From contig CAZLCC010000007.1 in the NCBI GenBank assembly GCA_964558365.1, positions 13,177-77,176 on the forward strand: DNA of 64,000 bases. The letters run 5' to 3'. Positions 24,672 to 32,837 of this stretch are shown here, in pieces. Source of the DNA: CAZLCC01 sp964558365. GTDB taxonomy: Bacteria > Patescibacteriota > Saccharimonadia > Saccharimonadales > Saccharimonadaceae. The position numbers and the translations under genes are program-made. The notes beneath the pieces are model-generated. The model was not told the DNA's origin. It was given only the letters and a program-made list of their open reading frames with translations, and made no database searches. Position 1 is the stretch's first letter. Each line of letters begins with the position of its first letter.

Positions 24672-26447
24672 TTATTGACCAGGAATGCGAAATTGAGTTG
24701 GATCGCTCGCACTTGGCGTAGGGGCACCGCTAGGAGGAGCTGCTGGATTAGAATTTGCCGATGGAATTGGAGGCGGCGCCACTGGCTTTGATGTTGGCGT
24801 TGGCGCAGGAGTAGCTGGCGCTGCCTCTGGCGGCGCAATTGGTGGTGGCGGAGGCAGCTGAGAAAAGTCAGGCATTGGTGGTGGCGGAGGTAATGGCAGA
24901 GGCTGAGCCCCAATGCTTGCCGCCGGGTTGTTAGCTGGATTAAATGGCATTGCGTTTAGCGCGTCTTCAACATCTTTTCTTGCATCATGCACATCTGGCA
25001 GAGATGGCTTAACTTCATCTTTTGGTGTCTCAGGCTTTTCTTCTTTTAGTTCTGGGGGCAAGGAGCTTATCTCTTCTTTCTCCTCTTTTAGTGGTGGCGA
25101 TGGCGGAAGGTCGTCATTCTTTTCTTCAGGGTTATCATCTTTATCGCTAGGCTTTTCGTCTTCTTTACTAAGTTCAGATTTACCACCCTTTGGCGCATCT
25201 TTACCATCACGCTTCTTTACAGCTGCTTCAAGATCAGCAAGCGTCGTTCCCTCTGACTTTTTAACTTCATTATCGTCATCTTTTTCAGACGGCGGCTTTA
25301 CTGTTTCGCCATGCTTTAAAATAACTTTATTACGCGCTTCTTGTTCTTCTCGTCGCTTTGCCTCTTCTGCCTCAGCAGCAGTTGCATTTAGCGTTCCGCC
25401 AATCATCGGTGGAACATCTTTATCTTTCCAGCTTGAACGACCTTTATGTTCTGGTTTAATATCGCTTTCAACTTCTTTTTCTTCTGAAGCCTCTTCAAGA
25501 TCTTTCTTTATTTCAGCCAACGAAAGCTTGCCACTATCGCCAGATTTTGGCCCATTTTTGCTTAGTGCTTTGTCTAGTTCATCGCTTTTTTCTTCTTCAT
25601 CTTCGCTATGATTGATTTCTAATGATCCATCATCTTTTGTTTTTTCTGGCTTTTCTTCTTTTGTTTCATCTGCCTCCGTTGGTGAAATTTCTTCCGCCTC
25701 CTCAAGACGAGCAGCAATTAACTGCTGATTTGCGCCAGCCGCCATAAGTTGCGCAGCCATTGTCATAACGCGCGGTGATGTGTGCGTATTTGAAAAGCGA
25801 TCTGTTGCTGAAACAATACCAGTTAAAAGCGCCGTTGCAATTTGCTCATCAAGCAGGTTGTTTTTTAGTGCCTCACTAAGACTCATAAGCATTTCACACA
25901 AACTACTGGCTTCTTCATCCTGCCAATCAACCGATCCAAGATCACTCTTTGAGCCCTTAGTGTTTACTGTCACCACTGTTGCATCATGTAAGATTCGCCC
26001 GTGCGCAGTAATTGCTTTATCAAGATCTTCGCGTTTTTCAACACCAAGCGCAATAACAAGTTCAACATTAAAATCACCATAGCTATATTCAAGATCATCT
26101 TCAGAAATTGGTTCTTTGTATGGCGTAATGAAAATACGTACTAGATCGTCTTCAACTTTATACCGCAGGCGATCTGCCTTCTCTTTATCAAGCGCAACAA
26201 TAAAGTCGCGCAAGTTATCAACGTTATCTCGAAATGTTTTATCTGGCTTTAAAAAATCAATCGCTGGCGGAATTGTACCACTAAACACGGCTGTGCCGTA
26301 TTTATCCATCTTGTTGAGCATAAGAGTTAGGCTCAGGGCAGCAGCAAGCTCATCCACCGAAGGATCTTGGCTCACCGTAATAAGAATATTGCTCACATCT
26401 TTAATGCGGTCAACTATCTGCTGCTTTGCTTTTCCATCGTCTTTCAT
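24672..26447 (-). CDS. DHH-phosphoesterase-like protein with low-complexity tail
   Basis: A 591-aa protein. Residues 1-250 resemble the NrnA/RecJ-like DHH phosphoesterase scaffold: SQDPSVDELAAALSLTLML in place of the first Asp motif, a FNVELVIALGV strand, and ATALLTGIVSATDRFSNTHTSP in place of the usual GIxxDTGxFxxxxT. The diagnostic DHH triad is not visible, so catalysis is doubtful. Residues about 255-490 are charged Lys/Glu/Asp sequence, and 490-591 are rich in Pro and Ala with repeated proline runs. It sits just before truB, where many genomes encode a DHH protein. The tail could mediate protein contacts. Confidence 0.6.
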   Translation of the reverse strand: MKDDGKAKQQIVDRIKDVSNILITVSQDPSVDELAAALSLTLMLNKMDKYGTAVFSGTIPPAIDFLKPDKTFRDNVDNLRDFIVALDKEKADRLRYKVEDDLVRIFITPYKEPISEDDLEYSYGDFNVELVIALGVEKREDLDKAITAHGRILHDATVVTVNTKGSKSDLGSVDWQDEEASSLCEMLMSLSEALKNNLLDEQIATALLTGIVSATDRFSNTHTSPRVMTMAAQLMAAGANQQLIAARLEEAEEISPTEADETKEEKPEKTKDDGSLEINHSEDEEEKSDELDKALSKNGPKSGDSGKLSLAEIKKDLEEASEEKEVESDIKPEHKGRSSWKDKDVPPMIGGTLNATAAEAEEAKRREEQEARNKVILKHGETVKPPSEKDDDNEVKKSEGTTLADLEAAVKKRDGKDAPKGGKSELSKEDEKPSDKDDNPEEKNDDLPPSPPLKEEKEEISSLPPELKEEKPETPKDEVKPSLPDVHDARKDVEDALNAMPFNPANNPAASIGAQPLPLPPPPPMPDFSQLPPPPPIAPPEAAPATPAPTPTSKPVAPPPIPSANSNPAAPPSGAPTPSASDPTQFRIPGQ

Positions 26448-26492
26448 GGAAGCGTTTTATTCCTTTTTATTTTTGCTAGCGTTTATAGATAA

Positions 26493-26522
26493 AATATAGC
26501 ATAAACTTTTTAAAAAAGTCAA
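26493..26522 (-). promoter_or_regulatory. Promoter of the DHH-like gene and truB
   Basis: TTGACT (26522-26517), 18 bases, then TATATT (26498-26493) with an upstream TGC that makes an extended -10. It reads into the DHH-like gene at 26447. Confidence 0.6.
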
Positions 26523-26630
26523 TAGTAATTTTCAGGGGTGCGCCTCTTTACAAAACTCCTCTTCTCCGTTATAGTTGAGCATTGATTAGCAAAAATAACT
26601 TTAAGAGTAGTTAAGGAAACGAGAGAAAAG

Positions 26631-27020
26631 ATGCCAATTATTAAATCAGCTGTAAAACGAATGAAGCAAGATGCAAAGCGCCGTGCGCGAAATATCGGTC
26701 TTAAGCGCGATATTAAAAACGCAACAAAAACCTTTTTAGCAAAGCCAACAGCAGAAGGTTTAAGCAAAGTGCAAAGTACAATCGACACCGCTGTTAAAAA
26801 GAATTTACTAAAGAAAAATACCGCTGCACGAAAGAAAGCTCAACTTTCTAAGGTAGCTAAAGATGCTGGCGTAAAGTTAAGCACAAAATCTAAGGCAAAA
26901 GCTGCGCCAAAGAAAACAACTGCGAAGAAACCAGCCGCAAAAACTACAGCAAAAAAAGCTCCTGCAAAGAAGCCAGCTGCCAAAAAGACCCCAGCTAAGA
27001 AGTCTGCAAAAAAAGCTTAG
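26631..27020 (+). CDS. rpsT: Ribosomal protein bS20 with a Lys/Ala/Pro-rich C-terminal tail
   Basis: A 129-aa bS20. The first 85 residues are the usual three-helix bundle that binds 16S rRNA (MPIIKSAVKRMKQDAKRRAR, and later NTAARKKAQLSK). The remaining 44 residues are repeats of the AKKPAAK/AKKAPAKK type, like bacterial histone H1-like tails, and roughly half again the normal length. The tail may bind rRNA or DNA non-specifically. It converges on holA with a four-base overlap. Confidence 0.9.
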   Translation: MPIIKSAVKRMKQDAKRRARNIGLKRDIKNATKTFLAKPTAEGLSKVQSTIDTAVKKNLLKKNTAARKKAQLSKVAKDAGVKLSTKSKAKAAPKKTTAKKPAAKTTAKKAPAKKPAAKKTPAKKSAKKA

Positions 27021-27919
27021 TTTGCTATCTTTATCAGCGTTCTTTCAAGCAAGAGCCATGGCTCGCCTGCTGATGTTTTAAGCTGAAGATCAAGCTCGGC
27101 AACACTGCTAACAATATTGCTTACTTCTCGCTTGCCGAGTTTATTGGCAAGCGGTTTTAGTTTTTGCAATGGATATGGATGTGTTTTAAGATCTTTTGCA
27201 ATTTGATCAACCGAGACATCTTTTGATTGCGAAAGCGCTGCAAGCTGAAAAACTTGGCTTGAAAGCAGGCCAAATAAGCGATACGGATCTTCTTGTGTTT
27301 CAAGAATCTTAATTTGCTCAGATATAACCCCCTTTCTTCCCTGCAAAGCAGCATCAATAAGCACAAAAACATTTGCCTGCGGAGTTGGCTCGATAAGTTC
27401 ATTTATACGATTTTTTGACGTATCATCAACTAGCAACAGCTTTTCTACAGCGTGACGCAGCTGCCACTGATCAAATCCAACCTTATCTACTAAATAACTT
27501 GCTTCATTTTGGCTTATTGTTTTGCCCTGTCTATTTGCAAAAGCAATTACCCACTTCGTCGCTTCAAACTCACTTAGCTCTTTTAGCTCTTTAATTTCTG
27601 CAGCTTTTTGCAAAGCTTTATATGTTTTTGTTCGTTTATCTGGCGAGCTTTCAATAAGCACTAGGCGCACTTCTTCGGGGATTTTATTCAGCCACTCGGT
27701 CAACGCCGCCCACACTATCTTATTGGCGCTTACCTCTTTTAAAACAACAAGTCGTTCTTCTGCAAATAAGCTCGCACCCTGAAAAAGCTCTGGTAAATTG
27801 TCGACTTCAAGAACACTACCATCTTTTCGGGTTATTCCGTGTTGGTCATATTTCTTGCTTAAACCATCTAAAAATTCGCGGGCAGCATAGCTATTTGAAC
27901 CAACAAGCAACGTAATCAT
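27017..27919 (-). CDS. holA: DNA polymerase III delta subunit
   Basis: A 300-aa HolA: N-terminal AAA+ fold without a functional Walker A, with MITLLVGSNSYAAREFL at the start and TKTYKALQKAAEIKEL, followed by the helical collar domain (LFGLLSSQVFQLAALSQSKD). It opens the sliding clamp as part of the clamp loader. The ATG at 27919 overlaps the fpg stop in ATGA. It is the last gene of polA-NADAR-dut-HAD-fpg-holA. Identity is fairly diverged, but length and motif order agree. Confidence 0.82.
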   Translation of the reverse strand: MITLLVGSNSYAAREFLDGLSKKYDQHGITRKDGSVLEVDNLPELFQGASLFAEERLVVLKEVSANKIVWAALTEWLNKIPEEVRLVLIESSPDKRTKTYKALQKAAEIKELKELSEFEATKWVIAFANRQGKTISQNEASYLVDKVGFDQWQLRHAVEKLLLVDDTSKNRINELIEPTPQANVFVLIDAALQGRKGVISEQIKILETQEDPYRLFGLLSSQVFQLAALSQSKDVSVDQIAKDLKTHPYPLQKLKPLANKLGKREVSNIVSSVAELDLQLKTSAGEPWLLLERTLIKIAN

Positions 27920-28791
27920 TTTGTTACTTCCTTCTGGCAATGAGGGCAAACATGCGTACCGCGACCTGCAACTTTTATCTTTTCAATTATTGAACCGCAG
28001 CGTTCACACGGCTTACCTTCCCGTCGAAATACACGAGCTAAACCAAGATAACTACCTGACTTTCCTTCGGCATTTACATAGTTTTTGTCTGTTGAGCCAC
28101 CTTTTTCAATCGCCAAAGCAAGAATATATTTTATTTGTTCAAAAAGTTCTTGCAGCTGGTTGTCTGAAAGATATTTTACTCGAGTTGCCGGATGAATTTT
28201 CGCCCCCCACAAACTTTCATCTGCATAAATATTCCCAACACCAGCAATAACACTTTGGTCTAAAATTGCAGCCTTTATTGTTGTGCCGCTGCGACGACGA
28301 ACTCTCGTTAAAAAATCCTCAAAATGAGTTGCGTCGCTTAATGGCTCTGGCCCAACCTTTTTCATAAAATCGATATTGGGCACTTCCGCAGTTGGAATAA
28401 GCTTTACCCAACCAAACTTACGCTGATCATTAAAGAAAAGCTTTGAACCATCTGTAAACGTAATGATGACTCGCGTGCTTTTATCTGGAAGTTCGCCCAC
28501 CAAGCTATCGTTTGGATGCCCCGCACCAAAGCTTTGTTTGCCACGATACACAAGTTGCCCTGTCATCTTTAAATGAATAACTAAAGAATATTTTGAATCA
28601 AGCTCAATTAAAAGTACTTTAGCCCTTCGTCTAACGGTGCTGATTTTTGCACCGTATAAAAAAGTTTCAACATCAACTGGTGCATTCGGAAAACTTTTTG
28701 GCGAACTGCTTGAAGCGTGCTGAATAATTTTTTTAACAATCAGCTTTTCAAGCCCGCGGCGTACTGTTTCAACTTCTGGTAGTTCTGGCAT
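27916..28791 (-). CDS. mutM: Formamidopyrimidine-DNA glycosylase
   Basis: A 291-aa Fpg/MutM that removes oxidised purines. It starts MPELPEVETV, placing the catalytic Pro after the removed Met and Glu at position 3, so 28791 is the true start. The H2TH region contains DQSVIAGVGNIYADESLW, and the C-terminal zinc finger keeps all four cysteines (CERC and CPHC). It starts four bases after the HAD gene and couples to holA by ATGA. Confidence 0.96.
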   Translation of the reverse strand: MPELPEVETVRRGLEKLIVKKIIQHASSSSPKSFPNAPVDVETFLYGAKISTVRRRAKVLLIELDSKYSLVIHLKMTGQLVYRGKQSFGAGHPNDSLVGELPDKSTRVIITFTDGSKLFFNDQRKFGWVKLIPTAEVPNIDFMKKVGPEPLSDATHFEDFLTRVRRRSGTTIKAAILDQSVIAGVGNIYADESLWGAKIHPATRVKYLSDNQLQELFEQIKYILALAIEKGGSTDKNYVNAEGKSGSYLGLARVFRREGKPCERCGSIIEKIKVAGRGTHVCPHCQKEVTK

Positions 28792-28795
28792 AGTT

Positions 28796-29365
28796 CTATT
28801 GTAGCGCGAGTAACTGCTTAAGCTGCTGTTTTGTTTGGTCATTATTTTCAAAATGAATCGCCTGCATACCAACTTGGTGCGCTCCTTCGCAGTTTGCCAC
28901 AATATCATCAATCATCACGCACTCTTCTGGCTGCACTCCAAGCTTTTCTGCAATAGCTTCATACGCTCCAGGGTGCGGCTTTATTTCTCCAATAGAACTA
29001 GACAGCACAGTTGCGTCAAAAAATTCTTCTTGTTCTTCTTTTAAAAAAAGTGCATCAAAAAGACTGTCGCCCACATTACTTAAAAGCCCAATTTTATAGC
29101 TAGGCTTCAAACTTTTTAAATATTCAACTAATTGCTGGTTGCGCACATGCTGGCGAAGATATGTTTGCTGGAGCGTTTGCGTATCTAGTTTTAAAATATG
29201 CGCTACTTCCTCAAAAAATTTCTCTGTTGAAATATAGCCATAATCAACCTGCGAGTAAAGATCGTTTAAATTTGTTATTTGATCTGCCGGACAAAGATTC
29301 CTTAAATAGCTCTTTCCATCGCTATACAAAACCCCAAAGCAGTCAAAAATAATCGCTTTTATCAC
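28796..29365 (-). CDS. HAD-superfamily hydrolase
   Basis: A 189-aa HAD phosphatase. Motif I is IIFDCFGVLYSDG, in which the position of the second Asp is Gly-containing (DxF form with Cys between); motif II is GLLSNVGDS, and motif III/IV ends KPHPGAYEAIAEKL and CVMIDDIVANCEGA. A helical cap follows motif I, as in subfamily I. Substrate is unknown; a nucleotide or sugar phosphatase is plausible beside dut. It overlaps dut by four bases. Confidence 0.82.
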   Translation of the reverse strand: MIKAIIFDCFGVLYSDGKSYLRNLCPADQITNLNDLYSQVDYGYISTEKFFEEVAHILKLDTQTLQQTYLRQHVRNQQLVEYLKSLKPSYKIGLLSNVGDSLFDALFLKEEQEEFFDATVLSSSIGEIKPHPGAYEAIAEKLGVQPEECVMIDDIVANCEGAHQVGMQAIHFENNDQTKQQLKQLLALQ

Positions 29366-29796
29366 TTTCCCGTACTCCCAAAACCGCCCGAATTGCGCTC
29401 AGTCTCATCAAGCAGTTCAACTTCTTGCCATAGAATCTTTTCATATCTTGTAACAATAAGCTGCGCAATGCGCATATTCGGCTCAAAAGTAAATGGGTCT
29501 GAGCCTAAATTGACCATTATTGCACCAACTTCACCTCTATAATCTGCGTCAATAGTCCCTACGCCATTCGCCGTTGTAATACCATGCTTTAATGCCAAGC
29601 CACTGCGAGCGCGAACTTGCGCCTCATAGCCATCCGGAAGAGCGATAGCAATACCAGCAGGAATAACTTTTCTTTCCATTGGCTGCAAAACAATCGGCTC
29701 ATCAATTGCCGCATGAAGATCCATACCAGCCGAGTGATCAGTCTGATACTCAGGCATACTAGCGTTCTCTTTTAATTTTGTAATTTTAACCTTCAT
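29362..29796 (-). CDS. dut: dUTP diphosphatase
   Basis: A 144-aa trimeric dUTPase. Motif 1 is HSAGMDLHAA, motif 2 ARSGLALKHGI, motif 3 NGVGTIDADYRGEVGAIMVN, motif 4 IAQLIVTRY and the C-terminal glycine-rich motif 5 ERNSGGFGSTG. It hydrolyses dUTP to dUMP and keeps uracil out of DNA. It overlaps the NADAR gene by eleven bases. Confidence 0.96.
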   Translation of the reverse strand: MKVKITKLKENASMPEYQTDHSAGMDLHAAIDEPIVLQPMERKVIPAGIAIALPDGYEAQVRARSGLALKHGITTANGVGTIDADYRGEVGAIMVNLGSDPFTFEPNMRIAQLIVTRYEKILWQEVELLDETERNSGGFGSTGK

Positions 29797-30295
29797 CTGC
29801 CCCTCTTTCTTCTAAGAGTCTTCTCCTTACTCTCATTAATATTCTCCCAAGATGATTCTCGCCATTATTACTACCTACCGGATCAACGCCCCAAAACCTA
29901 TCGCCCCAGTTATTACCTTCAACCAATTCTTCATCTTCTGTTGCCAGTAGTCTTTCAGCGAGGTCTGGGTTTCTTACAAATTTCTGCATCACAACAACAT
30001 ACATCACGCCCGTTTTTGCAACCTGCCAATCTGCGCGAATAGGAATTTTATACAAATCTTCAAGTTCATGCGCCAAATTTTTAGAAGCTACGCCATCGGC
30101 ATATACAACCCTTAAGTCATCTTCGCCTGCTCTTGCTTCTGCAACTCGACGATGAAAATCTAAATCTTCAAATTTTGCCGCCTGATAGGCATGTTCTGTT
30201 GTTGGAACACTAATCCCTCTATCTGTTTCGATCCAGTTTTTAAGTGGCTTCATATTACTTAAAAAGAAATGTTCGCCTCTAAATTGTTCGATCAT
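29786..30295 (-). CDS. NADAR-family (YbiA-like) protein
   Basis: A 169-aa NADAR domain protein. Signatures are FFLSNMKPLKNW near the N-terminus, VPTTEHAYQAAKF, EGNNWGDRFWGV and GENHLGRILMRVR. NADAR proteins act on ADP-ribose-linked compounds; some cleave N-glycosidic bonds in riboflavin intermediates and others remove ADP-ribose from guanine in DNA. The ATG at 30295 overlaps the polA stop as ATGA. Position between polA and dut favours a DNA or nucleotide role, which is inference. No DarT-like toxin was seen in the window. Confidence 0.85.
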   Translation of the reverse strand: MIEQFRGEHFFLSNMKPLKNWIETDRGISVPTTEHAYQAAKFEDLDFHRRVAEARAGEDDLRVVYADGVASKNLAHELEDLYKIPIRADWQVAKTGVMYVVVMQKFVRNPDLAERLLATEDEELVEGNNWGDRFWGVDPVGSNNGENHLGRILMRVRRRLLEERGADEG

Positions 30296-32808
30296 AACTC
30301 TCCCCAATTTTTACCGATAGATACATCGACTTTTAATTTAATTCCTAATTTTGGATAAATATTTTCCATTGTTTCTTGTAATATTTTACCTACTTTTTTA
30401 GCATTTTTCTCTGGGCACTCAATAAGAATGCTGTCGTGGATTTGTAGCACCTGCCAACCTAAATTACCGAGTTTTTTATCAACCTCAAGCATTGCCATTT
30501 TCATCAGGTCCGCCTCTGTTCCTTGAATTGGCATGTTTGCAGCTGCCCGTTTAGCACCTTCCCGAACCATAAAATTGCTCGACTTTACATCTGGAGTTGG
30601 GCGTCGGCGGCCAAACAGTGTTTCAACGTAGCCTTCGTCTCGAGCTTTTTTTAATGTATCGTCAATATACTTTCGAATTGAGGCTCGAACATGAAAATAT
30701 TCATCTATAAATCGTTTTGCGTCGCTGAATGTCATACCAGTTGCTGCCGCTAGCCCATGAGGGCTCATGCCATATAGAACGCCAAAGTTAATCACCTTTG
30801 CATCGCGGCGTTGATGTTTTGTCACTTCGTTAAGTGCAGTTCCATAAACCTCGCTGGCGGTTTTTGTGTGAATATCAATGTCGTTATTAAAATCTTCGAT
30901 CATCTGTTTGTCGTCCGCTAAGACTGCCGCTAAACGAAGTTCAAATTGCGAATAATCTGCGCTAACAAATACATTACCTTTGGCTGGTACAAATGCATCG
31001 CGGATTTTGCGACCCATCTCAGTACGGATTGGAATATTCTGTAAATTTGGATCAGTGCTACTTAACCGACCAGTTGCTGCAACATCTTGCTTAAAACTGG
31101 TGTGCAGGCGATTATTTTTATCAACCAATTTTGGTAACGCATCAATGTAGGTATTTTGCAGTTTTGTTAGCTCGCGATATTTTTCAATATGCTCAATAAT
31201 CGGGTGCTGACCTTTTAGTTTTGCGAGTTCTTTTGCTCCTGTTGAATAGCCAGTTTTGCCTTTCTTAATGCCTTGCGTTGGTAGAGCTAATGTTTCAAAA
31301 AGCACACCCGCCAGCTGGGTTGGGCTGCTTAAATTAAATTCGTAACCAACCATACTATATGCGTCTTCTCTAATTTGAGAAATCTTGACATCAAATTCTT
31401 TACTCATTTTCTGTAGTGACTTAACGTCTAAAATAATGCCTTTATGCTCCATCATTACTAGCGTTTTAATCAGTTTAAAATCAACATTTTTTGCAAGATT
31501 AGCTAGCTTTGGCAACTTTTTAAATTGCTCTACTTGATTTCTATACAGCTCCCAAATCGCCTGTATTGTTTTTCTACCGTTATCGTTTGCAAGATTAACG
31601 CCAGCCAATTCACCCAAATCTTGCGATCGAATAAGTGAATCGAGCATAAAAGCACCTATTTGTGTATCATGCTTCACCTCAGGTAGGTCATCATTTTCTT
31701 TAATTAATTCATGTAAAATCACCCGCGCATCGTGTGCAATAATTTCTTTTTTACCAGCAAGCTTTCTCACTTCATTACTGCTTGTGTAAAATATGTGTTC
31801 AGCATCTGGAGATACGAACCAAGTATCTTCTTTTTTGGCCACCACAAAGCTATCTTTTCCTTCAAATAATTTCTTGTCTTTCTCTGTTAAGGCGGCAATT
31901 TCTTTTTGCACTTCCATTGGCGCTTCTTGCTGATCTTGCATATGGCGTGGAAGTTGTTTTAGCAGTGAATGAAACTCAAATTTTTCAAGTAGTTGCTTCA
32001 CTTTTTGAGTATCAACATCATGCGCATTAGTGGCGTTTAAATCTAGTTTAATTGGCGCGTCTACCCAGAGCCTTGCCACTTCTTTTGTTTGATACGCTTT
32101 TTCTTTGCCATCTTCAAGCTTCTTTCTTAAAACTGGCTTTAACTCATCTAAATTATTGTAAACACCGTCAAGTGTTTGATAATCTTGTAGCAATTTTAGC
32201 GCCGTCTTTTCACCCACGCCAGGAACGCCGGGAAGATTATCTGAGCTGTCACCTTTTAAGGCTTTTAAATCAAGAAACTGATGAACATCAATGCCGTATT
32301 TTTTTGCAAAACTAGCCGGATGAAACAGCTCAATATTAGAAAAGCCTTTTTTGAGTGCGTAGACATGCGTCAACGGCTTAATCGCCTGCAATAAATCAAG
32401 ATCTGATGTAATAAGGCACGCTTCGATATCTTGATCGTTAGCCTGCAGCGCAAGTGAGCCCATAATGTCGTCTGCCTCATAATCATCAAGCTCGTAAAGC
32501 GGCCAGCTAAAAGCCTCTAAAAGCTCTTGTAGCATAGGAATCTGTTCGTAAAAATCTGGTGGTGCTGGCTTACGACCAGCTTTATATTCAGGATAAATCT
32601 CGCGGCGCTTTCTGATATTTGTCTTGGCTTTATCCCATGCTACTGCTACATAATCTGGCTGCAAATTCTTCATTATCTCGAGCGCAAGCGCTGTGAAGCC
32701 ATAAACACCGCCAGTTGGCGTGCCGTCTTTCATGCTTAAATGGCTCATCGCATAATAGCCACGATAAAATACCGACTTCCCATCAATCACCACTAAACGC
32801 TTCGTCAT
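30292..32808 (-). CDS. polA: DNA polymerase I
   Basis: An 838-aa Pol I. The N-terminal 5' nuclease domain (about 1-290) has VIDGKSVFYRGYYAM, YEADDIMGSLA and KGDSSDNLPGVPGVGEKTA. The central 3'-5' exonuclease region (about 310-430) is reduced and lacks the first DxE motif, so proofreading is probably absent. The polymerase domain has SADYSQFELRLAAVL (motif A), RRDAKVINFGVLYGMS (motif B) and QIHDSILIE (motif C). It fills gaps in repair and replaces primers. A promoter -10 lies six bases before its ATG. Confidence 0.96.
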   Translation of the reverse strand: MTKRLVVIDGKSVFYRGYYAMSHLSMKDGTPTGGVYGFTALALEIMKNLQPDYVAVAWDKAKTNIRKRREIYPEYKAGRKPAPPDFYEQIPMLQELLEAFSWPLYELDDYEADDIMGSLALQANDQDIEACLITSDLDLLQAIKPLTHVYALKKGFSNIELFHPASFAKKYGIDVHQFLDLKALKGDSSDNLPGVPGVGEKTALKLLQDYQTLDGVYNNLDELKPVLRKKLEDGKEKAYQTKEVARLWVDAPIKLDLNATNAHDVDTQKVKQLLEKFEFHSLLKQLPRHMQDQQEAPMEVQKEIAALTEKDKKLFEGKDSFVVAKKEDTWFVSPDAEHIFYTSSNEVRKLAGKKEIIAHDARVILHELIKENDDLPEVKHDTQIGAFMLDSLIRSQDLGELAGVNLANDNGRKTIQAIWELYRNQVEQFKKLPKLANLAKNVDFKLIKTLVMMEHKGIILDVKSLQKMSKEFDVKISQIREDAYSMVGYEFNLSSPTQLAGVLFETLALPTQGIKKGKTGYSTGAKELAKLKGQHPIIEHIEKYRELTKLQNTYIDALPKLVDKNNRLHTSFKQDVAATGRLSSTDPNLQNIPIRTEMGRKIRDAFVPAKGNVFVSADYSQFELRLAAVLADDKQMIEDFNNDIDIHTKTASEVYGTALNEVTKHQRRDAKVINFGVLYGMSPHGLAAATGMTFSDAKRFIDEYFHVRASIRKYIDDTLKKARDEGYVETLFGRRRPTPDVKSSNFMVREGAKRAAANMPIQGTEADLMKMAMLEVDKKLGNLGWQVLQIHDSILIECPEKNAKKVGKILQETMENIYPKLGIKLKVDVSIGKNWGEL

Positions 32809-32814
32809 ATTACT

Positions 32815-32820
32815 AGTATA
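32815..32820 (-). promoter_or_regulatory. -10 box of the polA operon, leaderless spacing
   Basis: TATACT on the minus strand is separated from the polA ATG by AGTAAT, six bases. The same box and spacing occur at the esterase gene and at the gene starting at 44763. Confidence 0.55.
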
Positions 32821-32837
32821 TGCTACTTATGGGCAAT

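Noticed and set aside
24913..25611. A 232-codon Ser/Phe-rich plus-strand ORF
   Set aside because: It is the antisense shadow of the low-complexity tail of the DHH-like gene.
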